Of a stretch of 50,608 nt of DNA, positions 50,586-50,608 are shown in pieces. A model generated the notes under the pieces. It had not been told where the DNA came from. It saw nothing but the letters and a program-made list of their open reading frames with translations, and made no database searches. Source of the DNA: Anaerolineae bacterium (GTDB lineage: Bacteria; Chloroflexota; Anaerolineae; Aggregatilineales; J027); NCBI GenBank assembly GCA_021463865.1, contig JAJTXY010000028.1, positions 1 to 50,608 on the forward strand, written 5' to 3'. Position 1 is the first letter of the stretch. Each line of letters opens with the position of its first letter. Made by a program: the position numbers and the translations under genes.

Positions 50586-50608
50586 ATGGCGGATTCATGG
50601 CCTTCTCT

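Noticed and set aside
1-50608. CRISPR array, tRNA, rRNA or transposase genes
   Set aside because: No regularly spaced repeats, no CCA-ended cloverleaf candidate and no DDE or serine recombinase motifs were found by eye.

Overview
The window is a gene-dense stretch of a bacterial chromosome at roughly 50% GC. It is probably from a Chloroflexota (Anaerolineae-like) organism. That placement is inference from gene content: a Ser/Thr kinase fused to WD40 repeats, an FHA-membrane protein, a CHASE2 cyclase, a DUF5939-type protein, many secreted beta-propeller proteins, and a Gram-positive-type LexA box. No rRNA, tRNA, CRISPR, transposase or prophage genes were seen, and no gap longer than 300 bases lacks a gene.

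Layout. 1-2765 (-): the start of a long secreted beta-propeller protein that runs off the left edge. 2875-6057 (+): a small protein, an MFS transporter and a sensor kinase in one run. 6183-8090 (+): an AT-rich NERD nuclease/UvrD-like helicase gene, probably a recent arrival. 8155-11768 (-): the most interesting part, a five-gene operon encoding a membrane protein, an E2-like protein, a JAMM/JAB-like protein, an E1/ThiF-like protein and a small proline-rich protein. It is a ubiquitin-like conjugation system with unusual active sites. 11959-16200: an EamA exporter divergent from an AraC regulator, then an alpha/beta hydrolase and a SerA-like dehydrogenase. 16197-18794 (-): the WD40 kinase, divergent from lexA, whose promoter carries an SOS box. 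19728-23984: rhomboid protease and an ABC transporter of the MacB/FtsX kind. 24089-29507: GAF-SpoIIE phosphatase, FHA protein, thiD, CHASE2 adenylate cyclase and a small acidic protein. 29638-33868: rsmH with a PQQ-type sugar dehydrogenase, then secreted and small proteins. 34040-39018: hisS, a DUF5939-type protein, the infC-rpmI-rplT translation operon and a SPOUT methyltransferase. 39009-46935: membrane and secreted proteins of uncertain role, a GNAT acetyltransferase, a HAD phosphatase, a hydrolase and a triple zinc-ribbon protein. 47104-50459 (+): a chemosensory-type cluster (CheB, CheY-like, RsbT-like, CheW, pseudo-receiver-Roadblock) without CheA or receptor inside the window.

How parts may work together. 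In the conjugation operon two junctions are four-base ATGA overlaps, so E2, JAMM and E1 are probably made in fixed ratio. The leading gene could anchor the machinery to the membrane. No obvious ubiquitin-like modifier with a terminal Gly-Gly is encoded, so the substrate is open. The signalling genes (kinase, phosphatase, FHA, cyclase, chemosensory set) suggest a regulation-rich lifestyle. Regulatory signals readable in the sequence include sigma-A type promoters for infC, lexA, the WD40 kinase, the FHA gene and the conjugation operon, an AUC start codon for infC, a probable leaderless AraC transcript, and several hairpin terminators.
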